A stretch of DNA of 64,000 bases from Noviherbaspirillum autotrophicum (GCF_000818395.1 NZ_JWJG01000028.1:4790615-4854614), one strand, 5' to 3'; positions 24,299 through 33,048 are shown, counted from the stretch's first letter. Program-made: numbers and translations. The notes: a model not told the origin generated them from the sequence alone.

Positions 24299-25418
24299 AG
24301 AGGGCGGGCCGTGCCCCGATCCGGCCCCACCGCCCTCCCCCGCGCTGGCGCTGCCCGGCAGCTACCTGGAGTCGCGCGACCGGTTCCGGGAACTGGGCGC
24401 GCGCGCCGGGGCCAAGCAACAGTGCTTCTTTCACGATGCCGATGACGATACCGCCTCGCCCCGGCTTTCCACCGACACCGCCTATCTCGGCCCGGCCGAT
24501 GCGCAGACGCTGGTTGTCATCGCCAGCGGCACGCATGGCGTGGAAGGCTACGCGGGCGCGGCCTGCCAATTCCGTTTCATGCAAGGCTATGCTGCGCGCC
24601 ATGCCAGCGACGGACTGGCTTACCTGCTGGTGCACGCGGTCAATCCGTGGGGGTTTTTTCACGACCGGCGCGTCACGCCCGAAGGCATCGACCTGAATCG
24701 CAATTTCGTCGACTTTCCCGTCACTCACGATGCCGGTTACGCCGCCTACCACGAGCTGCTGGTCACCCGGTTCCGGCCGCTGCCGCGCGGCTGGTGGAAT
24801 GAAGCCCGCCTGCTGTCGCATGCGCTCACGCGCGCGCGCCGCCAAGCGCTGCAAGCCGCCATCACGAGCGGACAGTACGCGTATCCGGACGGCTTGTTCT
24901 TCGGCGGCGCGGCGCCGGCGCGCAGTCGCCTGGTGTGGGAAGACATCGTGCACCGGTTCGCCTGCGGCCGGCGGCGCGCCATGTTGCTCGATCTGCATAC
25001 CGGGCTGGGCAAACGCGGCACGGGCGAACTGATCAGTTACCTGCCCTCTGGCGCGGCCGCATTCGTGCAGATGGCGCGCTGGTTCGGCGGCGACCTCAAG
25101 TCGATGGCCGGCGGCGACTCGGTCAGCGCGGCCGTGGAAGGCACGCTGACTGCGGCATTCGAGCGCGCCGTCGCCGGGCAGAGTTATGCCATCGGGCTGG
25201 AGTTCGGCACCTGCGCGCCGCTGCCCGTGCTCAATGCCCTGCGCACCGACCACTGGTATCACAACAACGCGAACCGCCTGCCGCCGTCGGAGCGCGAGCG
25301 CGCGCGCCGCAAGATGAAGGCGGCCTTTGCCGCCGCCGACGACGCATGGTGCCGCCAGGTCGCGGCGCGCTTCGATCAAGTCATGGCGCAACTGGTGCGC
25401 GGACTGAGCGCCGGCTGA
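24291..25418 (+). CDS. DUF2817 family protein, M14-like zinc peptidase fold
   Basis: 375 residues; the first ~20 are Pro-rich and could start later. It has the zinc-carboxypeptidase (M14) skeleton: S-G-T-H-G-V-E-G supplies the first His and Glu ligands, D-L-N-R-N-F gives the substrate Asn-Arg, and L-D-L-H-T-G-L-G gives the third ligand. G-L-E-F-G-T near residue 303 probably carries the catalytic Glu. Members may act on amide-linked small molecules or peptides; activity is not established. It overlaps the upstream hypothetical gene and ends 11 bp before the convergent fabI gene. Confidence 0.85.
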   Translation: MAEEGGPCPDPAPPPSPALALPGSYLESRDRFRELGARAGAKQQCFFHDADDDTASPRLSTDTAYLGPADAQTLVVIASGTHGVEGYAGAACQFRFMQGYAARHASDGLAYLLVHAVNPWGFFHDRRVTPEGIDLNRNFVDFPVTHDAGYAAYHELLVTRFRPLPRGWWNEARLLSHALTRARRQALQAAITSGQYAYPDGLFFGGAAPARSRLVWEDIVHRFACGRRRAMLLDLHTGLGKRGTGELISYLPSGAAAFVQMARWFGGDLKSMAGGDSVSAAVEGTLTAAFERAVAGQSYAIGLEFGTCAPLPVLNALRTDHWYHNNANRLPPSERERARRKMKAAFAAADDAWCRQVAARFDQVMAQLVRGLSAG

Positions 25419-25429
25419 AGGCAGCCGCC

Positions 25430-26194
25430 TCACCCCATGATGTGATAGCCGCCGTCGATATATTCGACATTGCCGGTCAACAGGCGGGCGCCATCGCTGA
25501 CCAGGAAGGCCGCGACATTGCCGACATCATCGATGCCGGCGAGCATGCGCTCCGGCGCGCGCGTGCGCGCATTGTCGAGCAATTCATCGAAGCGCCCGAT
25601 GCCCGAGGCGGCGCGCGTCTTCAGCGGCCCCGGCGACAGCGCATGCACGCGGATGCCCTGATTGCCCAGCTCCGCCGCCATGTAGCGCACGCTGCTTTCG
25701 AGCGCGGCCTTGACCGGCCCCATCAGGTTGTAGTTTTCCACCACCTTCTCGGAGCCGTAGAACGTGACGGTCAACAGGCAGCCGCCGTTCTTCATCAAGG
25801 GTTCCGCCATGCGCGCCATGCGGATGAAGGAATGGCAGGACACGTCCATCGCCAGTGCGAAGCCTTCCTGCGAACTCTCCACCAGGCGCCGGTGCAAGTC
25901 TTCGGTCGGCGCATACGCGATCGAATGCAGCAGGAAATCGAGCTGGCCCCAGTCGCTGGCGATCCGCTCGAACACGGCTTCCAACTGCCCCGGTTCGCGC
26001 ACGTCGCACGGCAGCAACAGCGCACTTTTCAGCTGGTCGGCCAGCGGCTGCACATAGCGCAGCGCCTTCTCATTCAAATAGGTGAGCGCCAGTTCGGCGC
26101 CGGCATCCCGGAATGCCTTCGCACAGCCGTAAGCAATGCTTTGGTCGTTGGCAATGCCGACGACCAGTCCACGCTTTCCTTCCAGTGTCTTCAT
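25430..26194 (-). CDS. fabI: Enoyl-[acyl-carrier-protein] reductase (NADH)
   Basis: 254 residues from the ATG at 26194, with GGAGG seven bases upstream. The divergent SDR features of FabI are present: G-K-R-G-L-V-V-G-I-A-N-D-Q-S-I-A-Y-G for NADH binding, D-F-L-L-H-S-I-A-Y-A-P, and the catalytic Tyr-x6-Lys in N-Y-N-L-M-G-P-V-K-A-A-L-E. The end is T-G-N-V-E-Y-I-D-G-G-Y-H-I-M-G. It catalyses the last step of fatty-acid elongation in the cytoplasm and is the target of triclosan-type inhibitors. The gene stands alone. A second FabI elsewhere cannot be excluded. Confidence 0.93.
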   Translation of the reverse strand: MKTLEGKRGLVVGIANDQSIAYGCAKAFRDAGAELALTYLNEKALRYVQPLADQLKSALLLPCDVREPGQLEAVFERIASDWGQLDFLLHSIAYAPTEDLHRRLVESSQEGFALAMDVSCHSFIRMARMAEPLMKNGGCLLTVTFYGSEKVVENYNLMGPVKAALESSVRYMAAELGNQGIRVHALSPGPLKTRAASGIGRFDELLDNARTRAPERMLAGIDDVGNVAAFLVSDGARLLTGNVEYIDGGYHIMG

Positions 26195-26358
26195 GGTAAT
26201 CCTCCGCGAAACCGGGATGCGGCAGGCACGCCGCGACAGCACCTCTTGCCCGGAGTGTCTCTGACACTGGGGGCAAGAGGCGGTTTCATCAGGGGGATGG
26301 GCGGTGCGCGGGGAGCGGCGTTTTCCGCTCAATGCGGCGGCAACATTGCAGTCAAGGA

Positions 26359-27300
26359 TCAGGCCTGGTCCGCGAGTGCCAGCCTTGCCATCGTCAGCGC
26401 GCCTGCAAACGATTTCGCGGCCGCGATGAAGCGGCCGTTATGGCAAAAGCCGGCATCCGGCACGCCGGTGACGGCAGCCAGATCCGCGCCTGCCAAGCCG
26501 GCCCAGGACGCCGGCAAGTCCTTGCGTGCATCGAAGCTGTCGGCGGTTGCGGGCACGGTGTGCACCATGTAGCGGTCTTCCGCGATGTTATAGCTGAGCA
26601 CGAACAGCACTTTCGGCATCTCGTTGCGCACTACCGACGACCACGGCAGCGAAGCATTCTTCAGGAACAGCACCTGGCCGTCCTCCAGCAACTCCGATTG
26701 CCGCACCTGCTGCACGGCGAGCAAGCCGCCGACGCGGAATTTGACGGCATTGACGAGGATGTCTGCCATGAACGCCATGGCGCGGCGAAACTGACTTAGT
26801 CGCATGGCCTCGGCAGCGTCCACGCTGCCTGCCTGCTGCTCGTCGAGCCAAGTCGGATTGAAGCCGGAAATCAGCGCCGACAAGCCGTAGCCGCCCGGCG
26901 CGCTTTTAGCCGCGCCGGTATCCGCCATGTCCATGTACTGCACCAGATCGGCATCGATGGCATAGGCAATCTGTTGGGCAGTGTCGGCAGACAGCGCCTG
27001 TCCGGTCTGTTGTTGCGCGACCAGGGTGACGCAGCGCGCACCGTGGGTCTTCCACACCAGCCCGGCGCTGGCGTAGACGACGCCCGATTCGCGCGCGCCG
27101 GCAAAGCCTTTCTGGTGATGGTCGAAGCGCCCGCTTTGCGGGTCCCAGATGCCACCGACGTCGACGGCGAAATCGGCTTGCCGGATTTTTTCCGGGTCGC
27201 GCGTGCGGATCAGTGTGCATCCGGGAAAGACAATGTCCAGCACGGTGACTGCCCATACGTCATCCGCATGAAACTTTCCGGAGTGGGTTGCAATTATCAT
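26359..27300 (-). CDS. MYG1-family (UPF0160) DHH-like hydrolase
   Basis: 313 residues. The start, I-A-T-H-S-G-K-F-H-A-D-D-V-W-A-V-T-V-L, is the MYG1 signature with metal-binding His/Asp residues. F-A-V-D-V-G-G-I-W-D-P-Q-S-G-R-F-D-H-H-Q-K-G-F carries the DHH-type D-H-H. The eukaryotic homologue is a 3'-5' RNA exonuclease of mitochondria and nucleus; the bacterial function is untested. Full length for the family, starting right at an ATG. It is followed upstream by the DUF2237 gene on the same strand with a 33-bp gap, so they may form a unit. Confidence 0.9.
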   Translation of the reverse strand: MIIATHSGKFHADDVWAVTVLDIVFPGCTLIRTRDPEKIRQADFAVDVGGIWDPQSGRFDHHQKGFAGARESGVVYASAGLVWKTHGARCVTLVAQQQTGQALSADTAQQIAYAIDADLVQYMDMADTGAAKSAPGGYGLSALISGFNPTWLDEQQAGSVDAAEAMRLSQFRRAMAFMADILVNAVKFRVGGLLAVQQVRQSELLEDGQVLFLKNASLPWSSVVRNEMPKVLFVLSYNIAEDRYMVHTVPATADSFDARKDLPASWAGLAGADLAAVTGVPDAGFCHNGRFIAAAKSFAGALTMARLALADQA

Positions 27301-27333
27301 CAGAGAGAAAAGAGGTGGTAGGCTGCGCCCGGC

Positions 27334-27729
27334 TTATCCGGCATTGCGCTTCCTGTGATCGAAACGCAGCAAGGCTTCCAGCGGCAGGCTGTCCAGCGCG
27401 CTGTAATTCGTGCTTTCCAAAACGACATCGGGCGCCACGCCCGCGAGATAGGCCTCGCTCCAGCGTGCCACGCACAGGCACCATTGATCGCCCGGCTTTA
27501 GCCCGGGAAATCCCAGCTCCGGCACTGGCGTGCTCAAATCGTTGCCCTGGCTGCGGCTAAAGTCGAGAAACTCCTCGGTCATGATGGCGCAAATCACATG
27601 CGTGCCAACATCGTCGGTATTGGTCTTGCAACATCCGTCACGAAAAAACCCGGTCAACGGATCGAAGGAACATGGTACCAATGGTTCGCCGAGAATGTTG
27701 CGCGCGGGAGGTGCTGATAGATTTTTCAT
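27334..27729 (-). CDS. DUF2237 family protein
   Basis: 131 residues. It matches the DUF2237 pattern: A-R-N-I-L-G-E-P-L-V-P-C-S-F-D-P-L-T-G-F-F-R-D-G-C-C at the start, D-V-G-T-H-V-I-C-A-I-M-T-E-E-F-L-D-F-S in the middle, and L-K-P-G-D-Q-W-C-L-C-V-A-R-W near residue 80. Conserved cysteines suggest a metal or redox role, but none is established. Soluble and cytoplasmic. It is first in a probable two-gene unit with the MYG1-like gene. Confidence 0.88.
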   Translation of the reverse strand: MKNLSAPPARNILGEPLVPCSFDPLTGFFRDGCCKTNTDDVGTHVICAIMTEEFLDFSRSQGNDLSTPVPELGFPGLKPGDQWCLCVARWSEAYLAGVAPDVVLESTNYSALDSLPLEALLRFDHRKRNAG

Positions 27730-27921
27730 TGTTTTAGTGTACGTCCTTGAATCTTATTAGCAAGCGCGCAATGATATGCCGACAACGGTGTTGTATGGCC
27801 CTGACGTTTTCTGCATTGTTGCGAGCAATCATTGAATGCACCTAGGCGACGGAGTAAAGTTTATGCCCAGACGCAATGAGTCTGTGAGCGTTGAATTTTA
27901 TCTATGTAGTTAGGAAATACC

Positions 27922-28191
27922 ATGCAACCGAAGTTTGAACACCGGGACGAGTCGGCCTGGGAACTGGGCGATCAGGCATATGAATTGGACGACTCGATCG
28001 AAGCGGGGGTAGTGAAGGCGGCGCAACTCGGTATCCGCCCTGGATCAGATGGATACGCGGCATTTATTACTGCTTTTTCAAGAAGAGTACGCAGCAAACA
28101 ACTCTCCCCAAAAAAAATGTTGTCCAGTGAAGCCATCCCGCCGGGATCGGCCAAAGTGCTGACGCCGGATTTCTTGCGCGCCGCATCCTGA
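27922..28191 (+). CDS. Hypothetical protein, 89 aa
   Basis: A small soluble protein starting at an ATG with TAGGA about eight bases upstream. The N-terminal half is acidic (H-R-D-E-S-A-W-E-L-G-D-Q-A-Y-E-L-D-D-S) and the second half basic (F-S-R-R-V-R-S-K-Q-L-S-P-K-K). I see no known domain. It is flanked by non-coding DNA on both sides. The ribosome site and the charged composition favour a real gene, but this is not certain. Confidence 0.5.
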   Translation: MQPKFEHRDESAWELGDQAYELDDSIEAGVVKAAQLGIRPGSDGYAAFITAFSRRVRSKQLSPKKMLSSEAIPPGSAKVLTPDFLRAAS

Positions 28192-28582
28192 TGCAATGCC
28201 GGAATTCTTTCCGGCCCCACCTCTCCACTCAGCAATTCATCGCTGAAATGCACGGTACTTGAGCTGCATTTCGCCTCAAGTACCGCAATCGACCGCCCCC
28301 CTTGCCGGCACCATCCCTGCCTGCTGCTGCACGGCGCGGCCCGTTCGCGTTGACGCCAGTTTGCGCATTCACAATGAAGCGCCCCAACCGGTACGGTAGC
28401 TTGATCCGGCCAGTCGCACGCCGCACCTGTGCGTCGCACGGGCGTCCTATCGTTCCACGGAGCTGACATGGGGAAAGCCGCATCTCGATTCGCCGCTGCA
28501 GAATTTCATCCGCACCAACCGTGCAACAGCGCATCGGGCGCCGCAGTGATGGCATGAGTGCCGGCCTGCACACGAATTGCCG
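28192..28582. other. Non-coding gap before the TonB-like gene
   Basis: About 390 bp without a convincing gene. Minus-strand frames here are extensions of antisense shadows from the coiled-coil gene downstream. I see no RNA gene or repeat. The right part is expected to hold the promoter of the TonB-like gene, but no strong -35/-10 pair stands out. Confidence 0.4.
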
Positions 28583-30739
28583 ATGACGCCGCACGATGCA
28601 TTCCTGGATATCCGCGCAAGCGCGTCGCCTGCCGATCCGCGCCGGGCACGTCTCACGCTGGCGCTGGGCCTTTCCCTTCTTTTTCATGCATTCATCCTGT
28701 CGCTGCGCTTCGGGATTCCCGGCCTGGGGCTGCCCGGCCTGGAACTGCCGTGGGATGAGCGGCGGGCGCAAGCGCCACCGCTGCAGGTCCGGCTCGCCAA
28801 CGTCGATCGTCGCCCTCAGGTACAGCCTCCTGCGCCGCCTGCCCCCGCTCCGGTAACCGAGGCGCAACCCGCCCCTGCTCCGCCGGTCGCAGACACGCCC
28901 GCACTTGGGGCACCTGCAGCTCCAGTCGCGGCAACCCGCACCGAACCGCCAGCGGGCGGCATGCCGGTCCTGAAACTCCTGCCGCCACCGGCGCCGCAAG
29001 GGGCGTCCCCGCCACAGCCCGCGCCGCCAAGCCGCACGAGCGCAAAACCGAAACACGCCGACGTGAAAGTCGCCCACCGGCGCCGCCACCGCCGCAAGCT
29101 CGCCCATGCCCGGCCCAAGCCGCCAGTCATTGCCCGAGCGCTGCCGCAGCAAGAGGCATTCGCCGTGCCGCCGCCGCTCCCCGACGAACACGAAGCCACC
29201 CAGCCAAGCGAACCGATCGCACGCGAGGACGCCTCCTCGCAACCGCAAGCCGAATCCCCCGGTCTGGCCGAACAGCAGCAGGAAGACGCACGGCGGCAGG
29301 CACAACAGGACGCCATGCGCGAAGCGCAGCTATTGGCAGCGCAACAGCAGGCGGAAGACATGGCGCGGCGCCTGGCCATAGAACAGGAGGCCAGCAGGCA
29401 AGCCGAAGAACGCGCACTCCAGCAAGCGGCACAGCAGCAGGAAGCAGAAGCAGCGCTGCAGGCACGGCAATGGGAAGAAGCAAAGCTGGCGGAAGAAAAC
29501 GCGCAACGGCAAGCCGATGCATTGGCGCAGGCGCAACGACAGCAGGAAGAAGAGCACCAGCATGCGCAGCAAGCGCGACAGGAAGAAGCTGCGCAGCGCC
29601 TGGCCCTGGAACAGGAAGCGCGCCGCCAAGCCGAAGCCCAGGAACGCCAGCAGGCCATGCAGCGACAACAAGAGGAAGAAGCGCTGCGTGCGCAGCAACT
29701 GGAAGCCCAACGCCAGGACGAGGAAGCGAGGCGGCAGCTGGCCATGGAGGAGCAAGCGCGCAGGCAGGAACAGGAAGCGCTGCGTCACGTACAACAACTA
29801 GAAGCGCAACAGCGGGAAGACGCCGCACGGCGCCTGGCGCTGGAACAGGAAGAGCGCCGTCGGGCCGAAGCGCTGGCACGGCAACAGGCAGCGCAGCGCC
29901 AGCAGGAAGAAGCGCTGCGGCGCGAGCAACAGCTGGCGGCGGAAGAAAACGCAAATCGCATCCGTCAGCAGGAAACCCAGCGGCAGCAAGCCGCCGAGGC
30001 CGCACGCAGCGCCCAGGAACAGGACGCACGCCGGCAAGCAGAGGAAGCGGCACGACAAGCCGCCGCACAGCGCCCGCAGGCGGGACAAGCGGCTCAGGCT
30101 GCCGCCGACGGTGCGGGCACGGCGGCAGCGCGTCCGCGTTCCGAGCCAGTCACGACTACCGCAGCGGCGCCACCCGGGCAGAATCCGGGCAATCATGCGC
30201 CACCGCCGGACACGACGTCATCGGGTGATGGCGGCGCGCCGGAGGAAGCCGACAACGGCCCCCTGCTGCTGTCTGATGAAACCATGGCTGCCATGCAAGT
30301 CCAGCAAGTCAGGAAAGTCGACTTGACCCGCCTCGACACCCACGATGCGCGTGAATTGGCCGACACCCCGCAGCAGGCGCGCCGGCGCTCCATCTTCGGC
30401 AGCGCCGCCGACGATATCGTGCTGAAAATGTACATCGACAGCTGGCGCCGGGCCGTCGAGCGCGACGGCAATCGCGACGACGAGGCGTTCGCGCCGGGCC
30501 GGCTGCGCGGCGAGTCGGTCGTCACTGTCGCAATCCGCAGCGACGGCAGCGTCGAAAACATATCGATCAATCGAGCCAGCGGCGTGCCGGAACTCGATGC
30601 CGCGGTGCGCCAGATCATTCAGGCTTCCGCGCGGCGCGACGCTTTTCCGCCCGATCTCCGGCGCCGGTACGACGTAATCGAAATCCGGCGCGTCTGGCGC
30701 TTTGACGGCCGGCTGCGCCTGATCGAGGACGCGCCCTGA
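28583..30739 (+). CDS. TolA/TonB-like membrane-anchored coiled-coil protein with TonB C-terminal domain
   Basis: 718 residues from the ATG at 28583 (a TTG two codons earlier is possible). One membrane helix (about 23-41, L-T-L-A-L-G-L-S-L-L-F-H-A-F-I-L) is followed by a Pro-rich spacer (60-200) and a very long Gln/Ala/Glu/Arg coiled coil (about 210-530). The last ~100 residues are a TonB C-terminal domain: V-T-V-A-I-R-S-D-G-S-V-E, S-G-V-P-E-L-D-A-A-V, and a final Y-D-V-I-E-I-R-R-V-W-R-F. This order matches TolA/TonB periplasm-spanning proteins. No exbBD or tolQR is near. The coiled coil is unusually long, so it could span the whole periplasm. Confidence 0.82.
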   Translation: MTPHDAFLDIRASASPADPRRARLTLALGLSLLFHAFILSLRFGIPGLGLPGLELPWDERRAQAPPLQVRLANVDRRPQVQPPAPPAPAPVTEAQPAPAPPVADTPALGAPAAPVAATRTEPPAGGMPVLKLLPPPAPQGASPPQPAPPSRTSAKPKHADVKVAHRRRHRRKLAHARPKPPVIARALPQQEAFAVPPPLPDEHEATQPSEPIAREDASSQPQAESPGLAEQQQEDARRQAQQDAMREAQLLAAQQQAEDMARRLAIEQEASRQAEERALQQAAQQQEAEAALQARQWEEAKLAEENAQRQADALAQAQRQQEEEHQHAQQARQEEAAQRLALEQEARRQAEAQERQQAMQRQQEEEALRAQQLEAQRQDEEARRQLAMEEQARRQEQEALRHVQQLEAQQREDAARRLALEQEERRRAEALARQQAAQRQQEEALRREQQLAAEENANRIRQQETQRQQAAEAARSAQEQDARRQAEEAARQAAAQRPQAGQAAQAAADGAGTAAARPRSEPVTTTAAAPPGQNPGNHAPPPDTTSSGDGGAPEEADNGPLLLSDETMAAMQVQQVRKVDLTRLDTHDARELADTPQQARRRSIFGSAADDIVLKMYIDSWRRAVERDGNRDDEAFAPGRLRGESVVTVAIRSDGSVENISINRASGVPELDAAVRQIIQASARRDAFPPDLRRRYDVIEIRRVWRFDGRLRLIEDAP
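29260..30090 (+). repeat. Degenerate repeats coding the Q/A/E/R coiled coil
   Basis: Inside the TonB-like gene short DNA words recur imperfectly, for example GAAGCGCTGCG near 29687, 29777 and 29912, and GCGCCTGGCGCTGGAACAGGA-like units. The encoded protein repeats blocks such as A-L-E-Q-E-A-R-R-Q-A-E and L-R-x-x-Q-Q-L-E-A-Q. This suggests growth by internal duplication and a length that may vary between strains. Confidence 0.6.
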
Positions 30740-30895
30740 GCCTGGTGCCGCTTCCTTTCATGCCTTGACGGTAGAACGGTTTGCGCGCCTGAGGTATCCT
30801 TGCATTTGATCTACTGCAACTTCAGCCATCGCTGTGGTCCAATACCATCGTGCTGCCACGGCACGCATTCCCGGAAAACCTTCTCAAAAAACAAG

Positions 30896-31468
30896 ATGCG
30901 GCAGTTCCTTCTCCGTTCGTCCACCCTGTGCCTGGCGCTCGCAGGCTTGCTGACCGCCTGCGCCACGTCGAAACCGTCCGTGTACCAGCATGAAGAGTTC
31001 GACACGGTCGGCACGTTTTCGCGCGATTACCATGCCTCGGCCGCCGCCACCTGCGAAGCGGCGCGGCGCACCCTGCTTAGCCAGGGCTACGTGATCAGCA
31101 AGCACCAGCCGGAACAGGTGGAAGGCTACAAGAACTTCCAGCCCAATATGGACGTGCACGTGGTCATCGAGTTTCACGTGGTGTGCGCACCCGACGGGGC
31201 AGACGGCGCGACTGCGTTCGTCAACGCGGTGCAAGACAAGTACGTGGTCAAGAAACAGTCCAATTCGGCCACCCTCGGCGTGAGCGCGCTGGGTTCGGTG
31301 TCGCTGCCCTTCGGCGCGAGCGAGGATTCGCTGGCCAAGGTCGGCAGCGAAACGATTCCAACCGTGCAGTTCTATGACCGCTTCTTCGCGCTGGTCGACC
31401 ACTATCTGGAGGAGGCCGCTGCCAGTGCACCGGGCGACGGCGGTGCGGGAAAGGAACCGGCGCAATAA
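30896..31468 (+). CDS. DUF2242 family lipoprotein
   Basis: 190 residues from the ATG at 30896. The N-terminus is a lipoprotein signal (F-L-L-R-S-S-T-L-C-L-A-L-A-G-L-L-T-A-C) with the lipobox L-T-A-C. The body matches DUF2242: Y-Q-H-E-E-F-D-T, T-F-S-R-D-Y-H-A-S-A-A-A-T-C-E-A-A-R-R, L-L-S-Q-G-Y, and a final F-Y-D-R-F-F-A-L-V. The residue after Cys is Ala, which favours outer-membrane sorting. Function is unknown. It is 156 bp downstream of the TonB-like gene; shared transcription is possible. Confidence 0.87.
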   Translation: MRQFLLRSSTLCLALAGLLTACATSKPSVYQHEEFDTVGTFSRDYHASAAATCEAARRTLLSQGYVISKHQPEQVEGYKNFQPNMDVHVVIEFHVVCAPDGADGATAFVNAVQDKYVVKKQSNSATLGVSALGSVSLPFGASEDSLAKVGSETIPTVQFYDRFFALVDHYLEEAAASAPGDGGAGKEPAQ

Positions 31469-31474
31469 GCCAGA

Positions 31475-31681
31475 CTAGTTCCAGTCGCGCGGCGCGCCGG
31501 CGTCGCACTTCTTGCAGTTCAATTCCATGCCCAGCGTCTTGGCGCGCCCCTCGGGCGTGATCACCCAGGGCCGATTGGTCCAGGGCGGGTTATGCCGCAC
31601 ATGCTGGTTGTGTCCGCATTCGAGTTCGGCGACCCAATGCTGTTCATCGTCCAGATGAAAGCCGACGATTCGTTTCTTCAT
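31475..31681 (-). CDS. DUF3565 family protein
   Basis: 68 residues. The family signature is clear: V-G-F-H-L-D-D-E-Q-H-W-V-A-E-L-E-C-G-H-N-Q-H-V-R-H-N-P-P-W, then L-N-C-K-K-C-D. The Cys-Gly-His and C-x-x-C residues look like a small zinc site. Function unknown. Its start overlaps the stop of the HAD gene by four bases (ATGA), so it is translationally coupled and may be the last gene of the cbb transcript. Confidence 0.87.
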   Translation of the reverse strand: MKKRIVGFHLDDEQHWVAELECGHNQHVRHNPPWTNRPWVITPEGRAKTLGMELNCKKCDAGAPRDWN

Positions 31682-32136
31682 GTATCCGGGAATGGGTGGG
31701 AAGTCAGCCGCTCCCGCAAGGCCCGCTCGGTGGCGGCGTTAAAGCCGAGTGCGGGATCGACCAGGATGAGATTGGCACATCCGGGCGAGAAAAACAATGC
31801 GCAGTCGTCGATCGCCACCCACGGTTCGGCGCCGCGGCCTGAGTCGCTGCGCCATGCCTCGATTTCGGCTTCGCGCAGCGCCGGCTGTCCGGCAAGCGGT
31901 AATACCGGCGTCACGTCCACGATACGCGCGGCAATATCGTCCGAGAAAAACGCGCGCAATTCTTCCAGGCTGCAGCCCTCGCGCCAGGAACTGGAAATGA
32001 CGATGTCGACCTGCGGATAGTCGCGCATCACGCGCTCGAATACCGGAACCAGCACCAGCGCGCCTTGCGGCCGGTGAAATGGATGCAATACCCCGTCGAA
32101 ATCGAGAAACAGAATCACTGCCGCCTCCATCGCCAT
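31678..32136 (-). CDS. HAD-superfamily hydrolase (Swiss-army-knife HAD_18 type)
   Basis: 152 residues. Motif I is F-L-D-F-D-G-V-L-H (nucleophile and acid Asp), motif II is V-I-S-S-S-W-R-E, and motif IV is V-A-I-D-D-C-A-L-F-F. The S-S-S-W-R segment is typical of the HAD domain found alone or in RNA-repair polyproteins. Probable small phosphatase; substrate unknown. There is no cap domain. The gene begins 27 bp after cbbP on the same strand and is coupled to DUF3565, so it may be expressed with the Calvin-cycle genes. The start could be two codons later. Confidence 0.8.
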   Translation of the reverse strand: MAMEAAVILFLDFDGVLHPFHRPQGALVLVPVFERVMRDYPQVDIVISSSWREGCSLEELRAFFSDDIAARIVDVTPVLPLAGQPALREAEIEAWRSDSGRGAEPWVAIDDCALFFSPGCANLILVDPALGFNAATERALRERLTSHPFPDT

Positions 32137-32163
32137 TAGGGTGAAGCGGCGGCGGCGAGTTTC

Positions 32164-33048
32164 CTAGTAAGCGCTGATTGCCCGTTTCTTTCGTTCCATC
32201 ATGCGCCAGATGAACGGTGTAAAGATCAGCTGCATGGCGAGTTCCATCTTCCCGCCCGGTACAACGATGGTGTTGGCGCGCGACATGAAGGAATCGTTAA
32301 TCATGTTCAACAGATACGGAAAATCGATCCCCTTCGGATTGGCGAAACGGATCACGACGAAGCTTTCATCGGGCGCCGGAATGTCACGCGCAATGAAGGG
32401 ATTGGAGGTATCGACGCAGGGCACGCGCTGGAAATTGACGTGGGTGTGCGTGAATTGCGGGCAGATATAGTTCACATAGTCCGGCATGCGGCGCAGGATG
32501 GTGTCGGTCACCGCCTCGGTCGAATAGCCGCGCTTGGCCTTGTCGCGCCACAGCTTCTGTATCCATTCCAGGTTAATCACCGGCACCACGCCGATCAGCA
32601 GGTCCGGGTACTGCGCGATATTGATCTCGCCATGCACCACTGCGCCGTGCAAGCCTTCGTAAAACAGCAGGTCGGTTTCCTTCGGCAAGTCTTCCCATGG
32701 CGTGAAGGTGCCCGGGTCCTGGTCGTAGGGCGCGGCTTCCTCGGTATCGTGCAGGTACTTCCGGCAGCGGCCGCTGCCGCTTTCCGCGTAGCTGCGAAAC
32801 AGCGCTTCCAGCTCGTGGAACAAGTTGTTGTCGGGGCCGAAGTGGCTGAAATTCTTGTTGCCATCCTTTTCCGCCTCGGCCTGGCGCAGTTTCATTTCCT
32901 GCCGGTCGTAGCGGTGGAAGCTGTCGCCTTCGATGATGGCGGCCGTCACCTTTTCGCGGCGGAAGATGTTTTCGAAGGTGTGGGTCACCGACGTGGTGCC
33001 GGCGCCGGAGGAGCCGGTGATGGCGATGATCGGATAGCGCTCGGACAT
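32164..33048 (-). CDS. cbbP: Phosphoribulokinase
   Basis: 294 residues. The P-loop is I-T-G-S-S-G-A-G-T-T-S-V at the N-terminus. Bacterial PRK features follow: E-G-D-S-F-H-R-Y-D-R, S-H-F-G-P-D-N-N, F-Y-E-G-L-H-G-A-V-V, and R-D-x-x-x-R-G-Y-S near 170. The length and lack of regulatory cysteines mark it as the octameric proteobacterial class rather than the plant type. It makes ribulose-1,5-bisphosphate from ribulose-5-phosphate and ATP for RuBisCO. It lies 12 bp after cbbF. NADH activation, known for this class, is not visible here. Confidence 0.97.
   Translation of the reverse strand: MSERYPIIAITGSSGAGTTSVTHTFENIFRREKVTAAIIEGDSFHRYDRQEMKLRQAEAEKDGNKNFSHFGPDNNLFHELEALFRSYAESGSGRCRKYLHDTEEAAPYDQDPGTFTPWEDLPKETDLLFYEGLHGAVVHGEINIAQYPDLLIGVVPVINLEWIQKLWRDKAKRGYSTEAVTDTILRRMPDYVNYICPQFTHTHVNFQRVPCVDTSNPFIARDIPAPDESFVVIRFANPKGIDFPYLLNMINDSFMSRANTIVVPGGKMELAMQLIFTPFIWRMMERKKRAISAY

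Noticed and set aside
28816-29745. Minus-strand Ser/Cys-rich ORF of 309 codons
   Set aside because: It mirrors the repeated GAA/CAG codons of the coiled-coil gene; its S/C/A richness comes from that repeat, not selection.
28583-31468. A complete Tol or Ton energy-transduction locus
   Set aside because: No ExbB/TolQ or ExbD/TolR-like membrane protein and no Pal or TolB are present; only a TonB-like protein and an unrelated DUF2242 lipoprotein.
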